DNA from: CAJYAN01 sp046484825
GTDB taxonomy: Bacteria > Pseudomonadota > Gammaproteobacteria > UBA6429 > Thiohalophilaceae
Length of the DNA: 6,919 nucleotides
Direction of reading: 5' to 3'
NCBI GenBank assembly: GCA_046484825.1
Contig: JAWOIE010000286.1
Coordinates: forward strand, 1-6,919
In this document: positions 1 to 5,532 of the stretch, piece after piece
How positions within the stretch are numbered: the first letter of the stretch is position 1
Layout of the letters: each line of letters opens with the position of its first letter
The notes under the pieces: model-generated
What the model saw: only the letters and a program-made list of their open reading frames with translations
Database searches by the model: none
What the model was told of the DNA's origin: nothing
Position numbers and translations under genes: made by a program

Positions 1-2
1 AT

Positions 3-653
3 CCCTTTAGCACGGTCGAGCGTCAGGATGTGGGGCTGACCCTGAAAATCAAGCCGCAGATCAATGAAGGCGATGCCGTCAAGCTGGACGTGGTACAGGA
101 AGTCTCCAGCCTGGCGCCCAGCACCGTCGGCGTGGATCTGATTACCAACAAGCGTTCCATCAAGACCAGTGTCATGGTCAACGATGGCGAGGTGCTGGTG
201 CTCGGCGGCCTGATTACCGATGACCTGCTGGAGAGCGAACAGCGCGTTCCCGGCCTGGGGGACATCCCGATTGTCGGCTGGCTGTTCAAGTACAAAAAAG
301 TTAACAAGGTCAAAAACAATCTGATGGTCTTTATCCATCCGGTCATTCTCAAGGACGATGGTCTTGGCCTGGCCATGACCAATGAAAAATACAGTTATCT
401 TCGTGCCAAACAACTCAAGCTGCGCGAAGACGGTCTCGACCTGATGAATTCACGCGAGGTGCCGATCCTGCAGGATATGAAAGACTGGCTCACCCTGCCG
501 CCGCCTTACGAGGAGGTGCAGTCGAATCTGCCGCGAACGCCTCGTGACGCCGGTAGCACTGGGGCCCGCCCGCAGACGGAAGCGGCCAGCGGCGAACTGC
601 GGCCCGCCAGTTACCGCACGGTCACTGACGTCGAGGCGCCGCCCGGTGAGTAG
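3..653 (+). CDS. gspD: Type II secretion system secretin GspD, C-terminal part (5' truncated)
   Basis: This is the last 216 residues of the outer-membrane secretin, the multimeric channel through which T2SS substrates leave the periplasm. The frame is open from base 3 and the gene starts outside the window. The fragment shows the end of the secretin beta-barrel domain: the conserved VGLTLKIKPQINEGD stretch (fragment residues ~10-24), the GEVLVLGGLI strand (~62-71), the hallmark VPGLGDIPIVGWLF (~82-95) and the closing strand NLMVFIHPVIL (~106-116). After it comes an S-domain-like segment (~119-175, with NEKYSYLRAKQLKLRED and LPPPYEE), the region that in other secretins contacts the pilotin or outer membrane. 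The last ~40 residues are Pro/Arg/Ala/Thr-rich and look disordered. The stop TAG (651-653) overlaps the GTG start of gspE. A type IV pilus PilQ or type III secretin is unlikely, because the neighbours are all T2SS genes. Confidence 0.96.
   Translation, partial: PFSTVERQDVGLTLKIKPQINEGDAVKLDVVQEVSSLAPSTVGVDLITNKRSIKTSVMVNDGEVLVLGGLITDDLLESEQRVPGLGDIPIVGWLFKYKKVNKVKNNLMVFIHPVILKDDGLGLAMTNEKYSYLRAKQLKLREDGLDLMNSREVPILQDMKDWLTLPPPYEEVQSNLPRTPRDAGSTGARPQTEAASGELRPASYRTVTDVEAPPGE
633..653 (+). promoter_or_regulatory. gspE ribosome-binding site and gspD/gspE 8-nt overlap
   Basis: GAGG at 633-636 sits 9 nt before GTG 646. GTGAGTAG (646-653) contains both the gspE start and the gspD stop. This decides the gspE start and implies that ribosomes finishing gspD help to start gspE. 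Confidence 0.6.
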
Positions 654-2205
654 TCCGGACCCCGTGGTTGTGGTCCGTGACGCACAGCCCGCCAAGGCAT
701 CACTCTCCTTTGCCTTTGCCCGCCGTCATGGTGTCCTCCTGACCCGACTGGATGCGCAGGGCGCCAGTATTACGCATAAACCCGGTGTGGCGCTCTCGGT
801 CCTGAGTGAGCTGCGGCGGCACTTCGAGGTGCCATTGCACCTGGAGACGGTTTCCACCGAGGCTTTTGATCGGCTGTTGCAGTCCATGTACGAGAATCAA
901 TCCGATCAGACCATGCATGCCATGGAAGGCTTTAGCGACGAGTTCGATCTCAACAGCATTGCCGAGGAACTGGCCGAGCCGGAAGACCTGCTGGAGACGG
1001 AGGATGATGCGCCCATTATCCGTCTCATCAATGCCCTGTTGACCCAGGCGGTCAAGGAAAATGCCTCAGACATTCACATCGAACCGTTTGAGAATCGACT
1101 GGTCATGCGTCTGCGCGTCGATGGTATTTTGCGTGAGGTCCTGCAACCCCCGCGTCAGTTGGCGCCGATTATTGTCTCCCGCATCAAGGTCATGGCAAAA
1201 CTCGACATCGCCGAAAAGCGCCTGCCCCAGGACGGGCGTATTTCCCTGCGCATTGCCGGGCGCGCGGTCGACGTGCGTGTCTCCACCCTGCCGTCGGGAC
1301 ACGGTGAACGCGTGGTGTTGCGACTCCTGGACAAACAGGCGGGACGTCTCGACCTCAATCAGCTGGGCATGGCGCTCGAGACCCAGGCGAGCATGGATCG
1401 GCTACTCAAAAAGCCCCACGGCATTATCCTGGTCACCGGCCCTACCGGTTCCGGTAAGACCACTACCCTCTATGCGGGGCTGGGGCGACTCAACGATAGC
1501 AAGCGCAACATCATGACCGTCGAGGACCCCATCGAATACTACATCGACGGCATCGGCCAGACCCAGGTCAATACCAAGGTCGACATGAGTTTTGCCCGTG
1601 GCCTGCGCGCCATCCTGCGCCAGGACCCGGACGTGGTCATGGTGGGGGAAATCCGCGACCTGGACACCGTGCAGATCGCGGTGCAGGCAAGTCTGACCGG
1701 ACACCTGGTGCTGTCGACCCTGCACACCAATACCGCGGTGGGCGCGATTACCCGTTTGCGGGACATGGGGGTTGAACCCTTTTTGCTGTCGTCCAGTCTC
1801 ATCGGTGTGCTCGCCCAGCGCCTGGTGCGCGTGCTGTGCGACCAGTGCAAACGACCCCATACCCCCGATGCGGCCGAGTGCGCCGTCATGGGTATTGTCA
1901 CCGAGGCGCCGAGCACGGAGACGAGTTTGCTGCTCGACCTGCCCATGGACACACCACCGGTGATCTATGAGCCGGTGGGCTGCGACGCCTGTAATCACCT
2001 GGGGTATCGCGGTCGTATCGGTATCTATGAGTTGATTGAGATCGATGATCGACTGCGCACCATGATCCATGACGGCGCCAGCGAACAGGAAATGGAGCGC
2101 CACGCGCGCAAATCTTCCGCCAGTATTCGCCAGGATGGCCGCCGCTGTATCCTGCTGGGCCTGACCTCGCTGGAAGAGGTCCTGCGGGTCACCCATGAAG
2201 ACTGA
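646..2205 (+). CDS. gspE: Type II secretion system cytoplasmic ATPase GspE
   Basis: GspE is the hexameric assembly ATPase that powers pseudopilus assembly from the cytoplasmic side, recruited through its N-terminal domain by GspL. With the GTG start at 646 it has 519 residues, slightly longer than the ~500 usual for the family. An N1 domain (~1-100, LSFAFA at ~20-25) and an acidic linker (EDLLETEDDAP) precede the N2 domain, ASDIHIEP at 140-147. Then come Walker A GPTGSGKT (265-272), the Asp box TVEDPIEY (291-298), Walker B DPDVVMVGEIRD (327-338, with catalytic Glu335) and the His box GHLVLSTLHTN (352-362). Two CxxC pairs (Cys398/401 and Cys446/449) form the zinc-binding domain typical of T2SS ATPases; the loop between them is longer than usual. 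The end, TSLEEVLRVT, is canonical. I chose GTG 646 because GAGG at 633-636 lies 9 nt upstream and the N-terminus then lines up with known GspE proteins. The frame is also open upstream to GTG 544, inside gspD. The 8-nt overlap with gspD suggests translational coupling. Confidence 0.97.
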   Translation: MSSPDPVVVVRDAQPAKASLSFAFARRHGVLLTRLDAQGASITHKPGVALSVLSELRRHFEVPLHLETVSTEAFDRLLQSMYENQSDQTMHAMEGFSDEFDLNSIAEELAEPEDLLETEDDAPIIRLINALLTQAVKENASDIHIEPFENRLVMRLRVDGILREVLQPPRQLAPIIVSRIKVMAKLDIAEKRLPQDGRISLRIAGRAVDVRVSTLPSGHGERVVLRLLDKQAGRLDLNQLGMALETQASMDRLLKKPHGIILVTGPTGSGKTTTLYAGLGRLNDSKRNIMTVEDPIEYYIDGIGQTQVNTKVDMSFARGLRAILRQDPDVVMVGEIRDLDTVQIAVQASLTGHLVLSTLHTNTAVGAITRLRDMGVEPFLLSSSLIGVLAQRLVRVLCDQCKRPHTPDAAECAVMGIVTEAPSTETSLLLDLPMDTPPVIYEPVGCDACNHLGYRGRIGIYELIEIDDRLRTMIHDGASEQEMERHARKSSASIRQDGRRCILLGLTSLEEVLRVTHED

Positions 2206-2216
2206 TGTGGCATTAT

Positions 2217-2230
2217 GAGGAATAAGCATG
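2217..2230 (+). promoter_or_regulatory. gspF ribosome-binding site
   Basis: GAGGA at 2217-2221 lies 6 nt before ATG 2228. It is one of the two clear Shine-Dalgarno sites in the window (the other is before gspK), and it sits in the 22-nt gap between the gspE stop and gspF. Confidence 0.7.
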
Positions 2231-3442
2231 GGCGCCTTTGAATACACGGCGCTGGATAACGCCGGGCGGGAACAAAAGGGCGTCCTCGAGGGCGACTCGC
2301 CGCGCCAGATCCGCCAGCTGTTGCGCGAGCAGCAACTGTTTCCCCTCAGTGTCGATGAGGTCGCGCAAAAGGAATCCGTTCGCGGTCGGGGCTTTCGCAT
2401 GCATCGTGGCATTAGCGCCACCGACCTGGCGTTGTTGACCCGGCAACTGGCCACACTGTCCCGTTCCGGTCTGCCCCTGGCCGAGGCGGTCGCTACCGTG
2501 GCGCGGCAAACGGAAAAGCCGCGCATCAAACGCCTGTTGCTGGGGGTGCGCAATCGCGTTGTCGAGGGCCATTCCCTGGCCGAGGGCCTGGCGGCGTTTC
2601 CCCATGTGTTTCCGGAAATCTATCGCACCACCGTCGCCGCCGGGGAGCAGTCCGGCCATCTGGATGTCGTGCTGGAGCGTCTGGCCGACTACACCGAGGC
2701 GCGCCAGGAATTGCAACAGAGTCTGATGCAGGCCATTCTCTACCCGGTGATCCTGAGCGTCATGGCGCTGTCCATCGTGGCCTTCCTGCTGGCCTATGTG
2801 GTGCCCAAGGTTATTCAGGTGTTTGAGAACACCGATCAGGTGCTGCCGCTGCTGACCCGCATGCTGATCGGCCTGAGTGATTTTTTACGCGACTACTACG
2901 CCGCGCTCTTTGTCCTGCTGCTGCTCGGCCTGTTTGTCTTTTCGATGCTGCTCAAACGGCCGCCGGTCCGCTACCGGGTGCATCGCCTCTTACTGCATCT
3001 GCCGCTGATCGGTACCCTGGTCAAGGGCAGCAACACGGCACGCTTCACCCGTACCCTGAGCATTCTCGCCGCCAGTGGTGTGCCGGTGCTGGAGGCCCTG
3101 CGGATTGCCGGCCAGGTCATTGGCAACCTGCCCATGCGCAGTGCCGTCGAGACGGCGGCGGTGCGGGTGCGCGAGGGCGCCTCACTGGCCAAGTCGCTGG
3201 ATCAGGCGGGCTACTTTCCCCCTATGGTCGTGAATCTCATTGCCAGTGGTGAAAGCGGTGGCAACCTGGATGAAATGCTCGAACGGGCGGCGGTCAACCA
3301 GGAGCGGGAAATGAAGACGCGTATCAATATGTTAATGGGCATGCTGGAGCCGCTGCTGCTGGTGGTGATGGGCACCATGGTGTTGCTGATTGTCATGGCC
3401 ATCCTGCAACCGATTTTTGATATGAACCAGTTAATTGGTTAA
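2228..3442 (+). CDS. gspF: Type II secretion system inner-membrane platform protein GspF
   Basis: GspF is the polytopic core of the inner-membrane platform. It is thought to pass the ATPase movement of GspE to the growing pseudopilus, together with GspL and GspM. The 404 residues match the usual family length. An N-terminal cytoplasmic segment (FEYTALDNAGREQKGVLEGD, residues 4-23) is followed by two homologous T2SF domains. The first is at ~66-190 and carries GEQSGHLDVVLERLADYTE at 139-157. The second is at ~270-395 and carries the matching GESGGNLDEMLERAAVNQE at 341-359. Hydrophobic segments at ~171-192, ~224-242 and ~374-394 give the three membrane helices expected. The start ATG 2228 follows a good Shine-Dalgarno. 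A PilC of a type IV pilus is the only close alternative, and the gsp neighbours exclude it. Confidence 0.97.
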   Translation: MGAFEYTALDNAGREQKGVLEGDSPRQIRQLLREQQLFPLSVDEVAQKESVRGRGFRMHRGISATDLALLTRQLATLSRSGLPLAEAVATVARQTEKPRIKRLLLGVRNRVVEGHSLAEGLAAFPHVFPEIYRTTVAAGEQSGHLDVVLERLADYTEARQELQQSLMQAILYPVILSVMALSIVAFLLAYVVPKVIQVFENTDQVLPLLTRMLIGLSDFLRDYYAALFVLLLLGLFVFSMLLKRPPVRYRVHRLLLHLPLIGTLVKGSNTARFTRTLSILAASGVPVLEALRIAGQVIGNLPMRSAVETAAVRVREGASLAKSLDQAGYFPPMVVNLIASGESGGNLDEMLERAAVNQEREMKTRINMLMGMLEPLLLVVMGTMVLLIVMAILQPIFDMNQLIG

Positions 3443-3469
3443 CCGACCACAAAAACGTCACAGCGACTT

Positions 3470-3478
3470 TGCTACACT
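3470..3478 (+). promoter_or_regulatory. Possible extended -10 promoter upstream of gspG
   Basis: TGCTACACT in the gspF-gspG gap matches the extended -10 form TGn followed by a TATAAT-like hexamer (TACACT, 4 of 6). No good -35 hexamer is seen 16-18 nt upstream, where the sequence is A-rich. Transcription would start near 3484-3486, shortly before gspG. An extra promoter here would fit the higher demand for the major pseudopilin. This is a motif match only. Confidence 0.27.
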
Positions 3479-3495
3479 GTCGCCGGTGAGATTGA

Positions 3496-3516
3496 ATGAA
3501 CGGATGGAAAAAATGA
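3496..3516 (+). other. Six-codon mini-ORF (MNGWKK) in front of gspG
   Basis: ATG 3496 opens a frame encoding M-N-G-W-K-K and stops at TGA 3514-3516. GGTGAG at 3485-3490 lies 5 nt upstream, a better-placed ribosome-binding site than any gspG start has. The stop overlaps the candidate gspG ATGs at 3513 and 3516 (ATGATG), an arrangement suited to translational coupling. It may be chance; there is no evidence that it is translated. Confidence 0.25.
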
Positions 3517-3944
3517 TGAGAACACAAGCGCAACGTCACCGGGGTTTTACCCTGATCGAAGTTATGGTCGTGGTCGCGATCCTGGGCCTGCTGGCCGCCA
3601 TGGTCGTGCCCAACCTGATCGGCCGCGATGAGGATGCCCGCATCAACAAGGCCAAGCAGGACATCAGCGCCCTGGAAAATGCCCTGGACATGTATCGCCT
3701 GGACAACTTTAGCTATCCGACAACCGACCAGGGGCTCGAGGCCCTGGTGAGCAAACCCGCCGGTGCGCCTGAACCCAAGCGTTACAAGCAGGGCGGCTAT
3801 ATCAAAAAGCTACCCATGGACCCCTGGGGCAATCCCTACCAGTATTTACGGCCGGGCACGCATAGCGATACCGACATCTACTCCTTCGGCCCGGACCAGA
3901 CCCCCAGTGAGGATGATATCGGTAACTGGAATCTGGACCAGTAA
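3504..3944 (+). CDS. gspG: Type II secretion system major pseudopilin GspG
   Basis: GspG is the main structural subunit of the periplasmic pseudopilus. It is made as a prepilin and cleaved and N-methylated by the prepilin peptidase at the inner membrane. From ATG 3504 it has 146 residues. The leader MEKMMRTQAQRHRG is basic and is cut after Gly14, before FTLIEVMVVVAILGLLAAMVVPNLIG, with Glu at mature position 5 and a hydrophobic helix up to ~residue 37. The globular part has the family signatures ALENALDMYRLDN, YPTTDQGLEALV, GGYIKKLPMDPWGNPYQY and the C-terminal calcium-loop region ending DIGNWN. ATG 3513 and ATG 3516 are also possible starts (leaders of 11 and 10 residues). GGA at 3506-3508 favours 3516, and no start has a strong Shine-Dalgarno. 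The product is certain; the exact start is not. Confidence 0.95.
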   Translation: MEKMMRTQAQRHRGFTLIEVMVVVAILGLLAAMVVPNLIGRDEDARINKAKQDISALENALDMYRLDNFSYPTTDQGLEALVSKPAGAPEPKRYKQGGYIKKLPMDPWGNPYQYLRPGTHSDTDIYSFGPDQTPSEDDIGNWNLDQ

Positions 3945-3954
3945 GCGCCGGCGC
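3945..3954. repeat. GC-only palindrome between gspG and gspH
   Basis: GCGCCGGCGC is a perfect 10-nt palindrome that fills most of the 14-nt gap between the gspG stop and the gspH GTG. It replaces any recognisable Shine-Dalgarno for gspH. As RNA it could form only a 3-bp stem with a 4-nt loop, so it is not a terminator. It may simply reflect base composition. Confidence 0.4.
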
Positions 3955-3958
3955 GGTC

Positions 3959-4528
3959 GTGAAGCGATCACTACGGCGAGGCCATAGCCACGGTTTTACC
4001 CTGCTGGAAATCCTCGTGGTGGTGGCCCTGATTGGTGTCATGGTGACACTGGTCGTCACCAGTGTCGGTGACGGTGGCCGCCAGCAACACATGGAAAATG
4101 AGGCGCGCCGCCTGGTCGCCGTGGTCAAGCTGGCGCGTGACGAGGCCGTGCTGATGTCTGAAGAACTCTCGATCGTTTTCAGGAATCACGAGTATGAGTT
4201 TCAACGCCTGGGCGAAAAGCAGTGGGCGCCCCTCGACGACGACCGCATCCTGACACGCCATGCCATGCCTGCGGGCCTCGCCATGGAGCTGGCGCTGGAG
4301 GCGTTTGTCCATCCGCCCCAGCTTAAATCGTCAGCGGAGGCGGAGGGCGGCGCCGACGTGGATGAGCAGGCGGAGTTTCGTGTCTACCTCCTCTCCAGCG
4401 GTGAGGTCCAGCCGTTCACACTATATATAAAGGACGACGATGTGCTCGACGGCGTCCGCTTCAGGGTCACGGCCGATGAGGAAGGCGAAGTCACCTGGCA
4501 GGGGCCGCTGGATGCCACGGTCCGCTGA
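3959..4528 (+). CDS. gspH: Type II secretion system minor pseudopilin GspH
   Basis: GspH is a low-copy pseudopilin that, in studied systems, links the tip complex (GspI/J/K) to the GspG fibre. It has 189 residues. The leader MKRSLRRGHSHG ends in Gly12, followed by FTLLEILVVVALIGVMVTLVV, with Glu at mature position 5 and a membrane helix at ~13-34. The body has the heptad-like segment MENEARRLVAVVKLARDEA (45-63) common to GspH, then beta-rich sequence including FRVYLLSSGEVQPFTLYI (140-157). An acidic, Ala/Gly-rich linker (~124-139) interrupts the globular domain. GTG 3959 is the only start that gives a sensible leader. It has no Shine-Dalgarno, so expression probably depends on ribosomes arriving from gspG 14 nt upstream. 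The assignment rests on gene order and the GspH-like body; sequence is weakly conserved in this family. Confidence 0.9.
   Translation: MKRSLRRGHSHGFTLLEILVVVALIGVMVTLVVTSVGDGGRQQHMENEARRLVAVVKLARDEAVLMSEELSIVFRNHEYEFQRLGEKQWAPLDDDRILTRHAMPAGLAMELALEAFVHPPQLKSSAEAEGGADVDEQAEFRVYLLSSGEVQPFTLYIKDDDVLDGVRFRVTADEEGEVTWQGPLDATVR
4044..4067 (+). other. Perfect 9-bp inverted repeat (potential mRNA hairpin) inside gspH
   Basis: GACACTGGT (4045-4053) and ACCAGTGTC (4058-4066) are exact reverse complements separated by the 4-nt loop CGTC, with one more G-U pair possible at 4044/4067. It lies within the part of gspH coding for the membrane helix, 100 nt after the gspG stop. No T-run follows, so it is not an intrinsic terminator. 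It could stabilise or slow the mRNA after gspG, or be a chance result of the Thr/Val/Ser codons. Confidence 0.4.
4421..4442 (+). promoter_or_regulatory. AT-rich box plus Shine-Dalgarno-like site before an alternative gspI start
   Basis: CTATATATAA (4421-4430) is conspicuous in this GC-rich region and resembles a -10 box. It runs directly into AAGGA (4430-4434), which lies 5 nt before ATG 4440, a codon in frame with gspI. No convincing -35 hexamer is present, and a transcript starting from this box would begin near or after ATG 4440. The two signals therefore cannot both serve that start. The same bases encode the ordinary GspH residues LYIK. Confidence 0.25.
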
Positions 4529-4529
4529 T

Positions 4530-4916
4530 ATGCGAGGCCGACCGCAGCGGCGCAGCCGGGGCTTCACCCTGCTGGAGATCATGGTGGCGCTGGCGATACT
4601 GGCCGTGGGGATGTCCGCCCTGGTCCGGGTTGCCGGTGACAACGTCTCCAATGCCGCCTATCTCAAGAGCAAGACCTTCGCCCAGTGGGTGGCCGCCAAC
4701 AAGGTCAACGAGATCCAGATTCAGCGGCAGTGGCCTGCCACCGGTACGCAATCCGGGCGGCTGTTCTACGCGGAGGTGGAGTGGTACTGGCAGGTCAAGA
4801 CCCTGAATACCCAGGACCGCGACATTCGTCGCATCGAGGTCAGCGTGCAGCAGGAGACCGGCCGCAACGGCGATCCGCTGGTGGTCCTGAGCGCCTTTGT
4901 GGCCCGCCCACGATGA
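4530..4916 (+). CDS. gspI: Type II secretion system minor pseudopilin GspI
   Basis: GspI is a minor pseudopilin that forms the tip complex with GspJ and GspK and is believed to start pseudopilus assembly. From ATG 4530 it has 128 residues, normal for GspI. The leader MRGRPQRRSRG is strongly basic and ends in Gly11 before FTLLEIMVALAILAVGMSALV, with Glu at mature position 5. The following stretch, NAAYLKSKTFAQWVAANKVNEIQIQ, is the characteristic GspI segment in which a helix ends in an (A/V)xNK/R(L/V)NE motif. ATG 4530 starts one base after the gspH stop (TGATATG) but has a weak ribosome-binding site. ATG 4512 (AGGGG 7 nt upstream, 17-residue leader) and ATG 4440 (AAGGA 5 nt upstream, 41-residue leader) are in frame and have better sites. 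The product is certain, the start is not. The stop overlaps the gspJ start (ATGA). Confidence 0.93.
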   Translation: MRGRPQRRSRGFTLLEIMVALAILAVGMSALVRVAGDNVSNAAYLKSKTFAQWVAANKVNEIQIQRQWPATGTQSGRLFYAEVEWYWQVKTLNTQDRDIRRIEVSVQQETGRNGDPLVVLSAFVARPR

Positions 4917-5530
4917 AACATTACCCTGACAGCGTTGCCGCGGCCCGCGGTTTTACCCTGGTCGAACTGCTGGTGGCCATGGCGATATTTTCCATCATGT
5001 CGCTCATGGCCTATCAGGGCATGCAGGCGGTGTTTGCCTCGCGGGAGCAGACCGATGCCGAGTCCCGGCGCCTGCAGACGGTGCAGATGGCGTTTTTAAT
5101 GCTGCAGCGCGACCTGATGTTTATCAGCCCGCGCGAGATCCGCGATGAGTACGGTGACGTGCAGGCGGCCTTTCAACTGGATGAAAACAGTCTGTACCCG
5201 CTGGAATTGAGTCGTGATGGTTACCGCAACCCGGCGCGGTTGCCGCGCAGCAGTTTGCAGCGCGTGGCCTATGCGATGGTCGACAACACCCTGTATCGTA
5301 TTCGCTGGCCGGTGCTGGATCGGGCGCCGGATACCCAGAGTCTGCGGCGCACCCTGCTGGAGGATGTCGAGGACTTCAGTATTCGCGCCCTGGACGATGA
5401 TGGCGAATGGCACCCCGTCTGGCCAGTGGCCAATGGTGGGCGCCCGTTGCCGCGTGCCGTGGAAGTCAGTCTGACCCTCAAGGACTGGGGTCAGTTGACC
5501 CGCCTGTTTATGTTGCCGGAGGTGGACTAG
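4913..5530 (+). CDS. gspJ: Type II secretion system minor pseudopilin GspJ
   Basis: GspJ is the minor pseudopilin that pairs with GspI and GspK at the pseudopilus tip. It has 205 residues, the usual size. The leader MKHYPDSVAAARG is cut after Gly13, before FTLVELLVAMAIFSIMSLMAYQGM, with Glu at mature position 5. The body shows the GspJ signatures LQTVQMAFLMLQRDLMF and REIRDEYGDVQAAF. Further on are the strand region LQRVAYAMVDNTLYRIRWPVLDRAPD (written here without a break in the protein), then LLEDVEDFSIRALDDDGEW and a C-terminal PRAVEVSLTLKDWGQLTRLF. ATG 4913 overlaps the gspI stop in ATGA. No Shine-Dalgarno is visible, so it probably depends on translational coupling to gspI. The frame is open farther upstream, but that part lacks a prepilin leader and lies within gspI. 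Confidence 0.95.
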   Translation: MKHYPDSVAAARGFTLVELLVAMAIFSIMSLMAYQGMQAVFASREQTDAESRRLQTVQMAFLMLQRDLMFISPREIRDEYGDVQAAFQLDENSLYPLELSRDGYRNPARLPRSSLQRVAYAMVDNTLYRIRWPVLDRAPDTQSLRRTLLEDVEDFSIRALDDDGEWHPVWPVANGGRPLPRAVEVSLTLKDWGQLTRLFMLPEVD

Positions 5531-5532
5531 TG
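5518..5532 (+). promoter_or_regulatory. Consensus ribosome-binding site of gspK
   Basis: GGAGGT at 5518-5523 is a consensus Shine-Dalgarno, 6 nt before GTG 5530. It is the strongest in the window and lies inside the last codons of gspJ. It decides the gspK start in favour of GTG 5530 over TTG 5533. Confidence 0.75.

Noticed and set aside
544..645. Upstream extension of gspE to GTG 544
   Set aside because: It would overlap gspD by 110 nt and add 34 residues with no counterpart in GspE as I know it. GTG 646 has a ribosome-binding site and gives the expected N-terminus.
1402..2553. 383-codon open frame on the minus strand across gspE and gspF
   Set aside because: It lies opposite two clearly coding genes, and its translation has no recognisable motif. 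Long antisense open frames are expected in GC-rich coding DNA.
3435..3503. Upstream extension of gspG to TTG 3435
   Set aside because: It begins inside gspF, would give a 37-residue leader, and has no good ribosome-binding site. ATG 3504, 3513 or 3516 gives a normal short basic leader.
3443..3503. Intrinsic terminator in the gspF-gspG gap
   Set aside because: No GC-rich stem followed by a T-run is present. The A-run at 3450-3455 is not preceded by a stem on the plus strand.
4685..4912. Upstream extension of gspJ within gspI
   Set aside because: The added residues are an out-of-frame reading of gspI. The prepilin leader of gspJ begins at ATG 4913, with an ATGA overlap.
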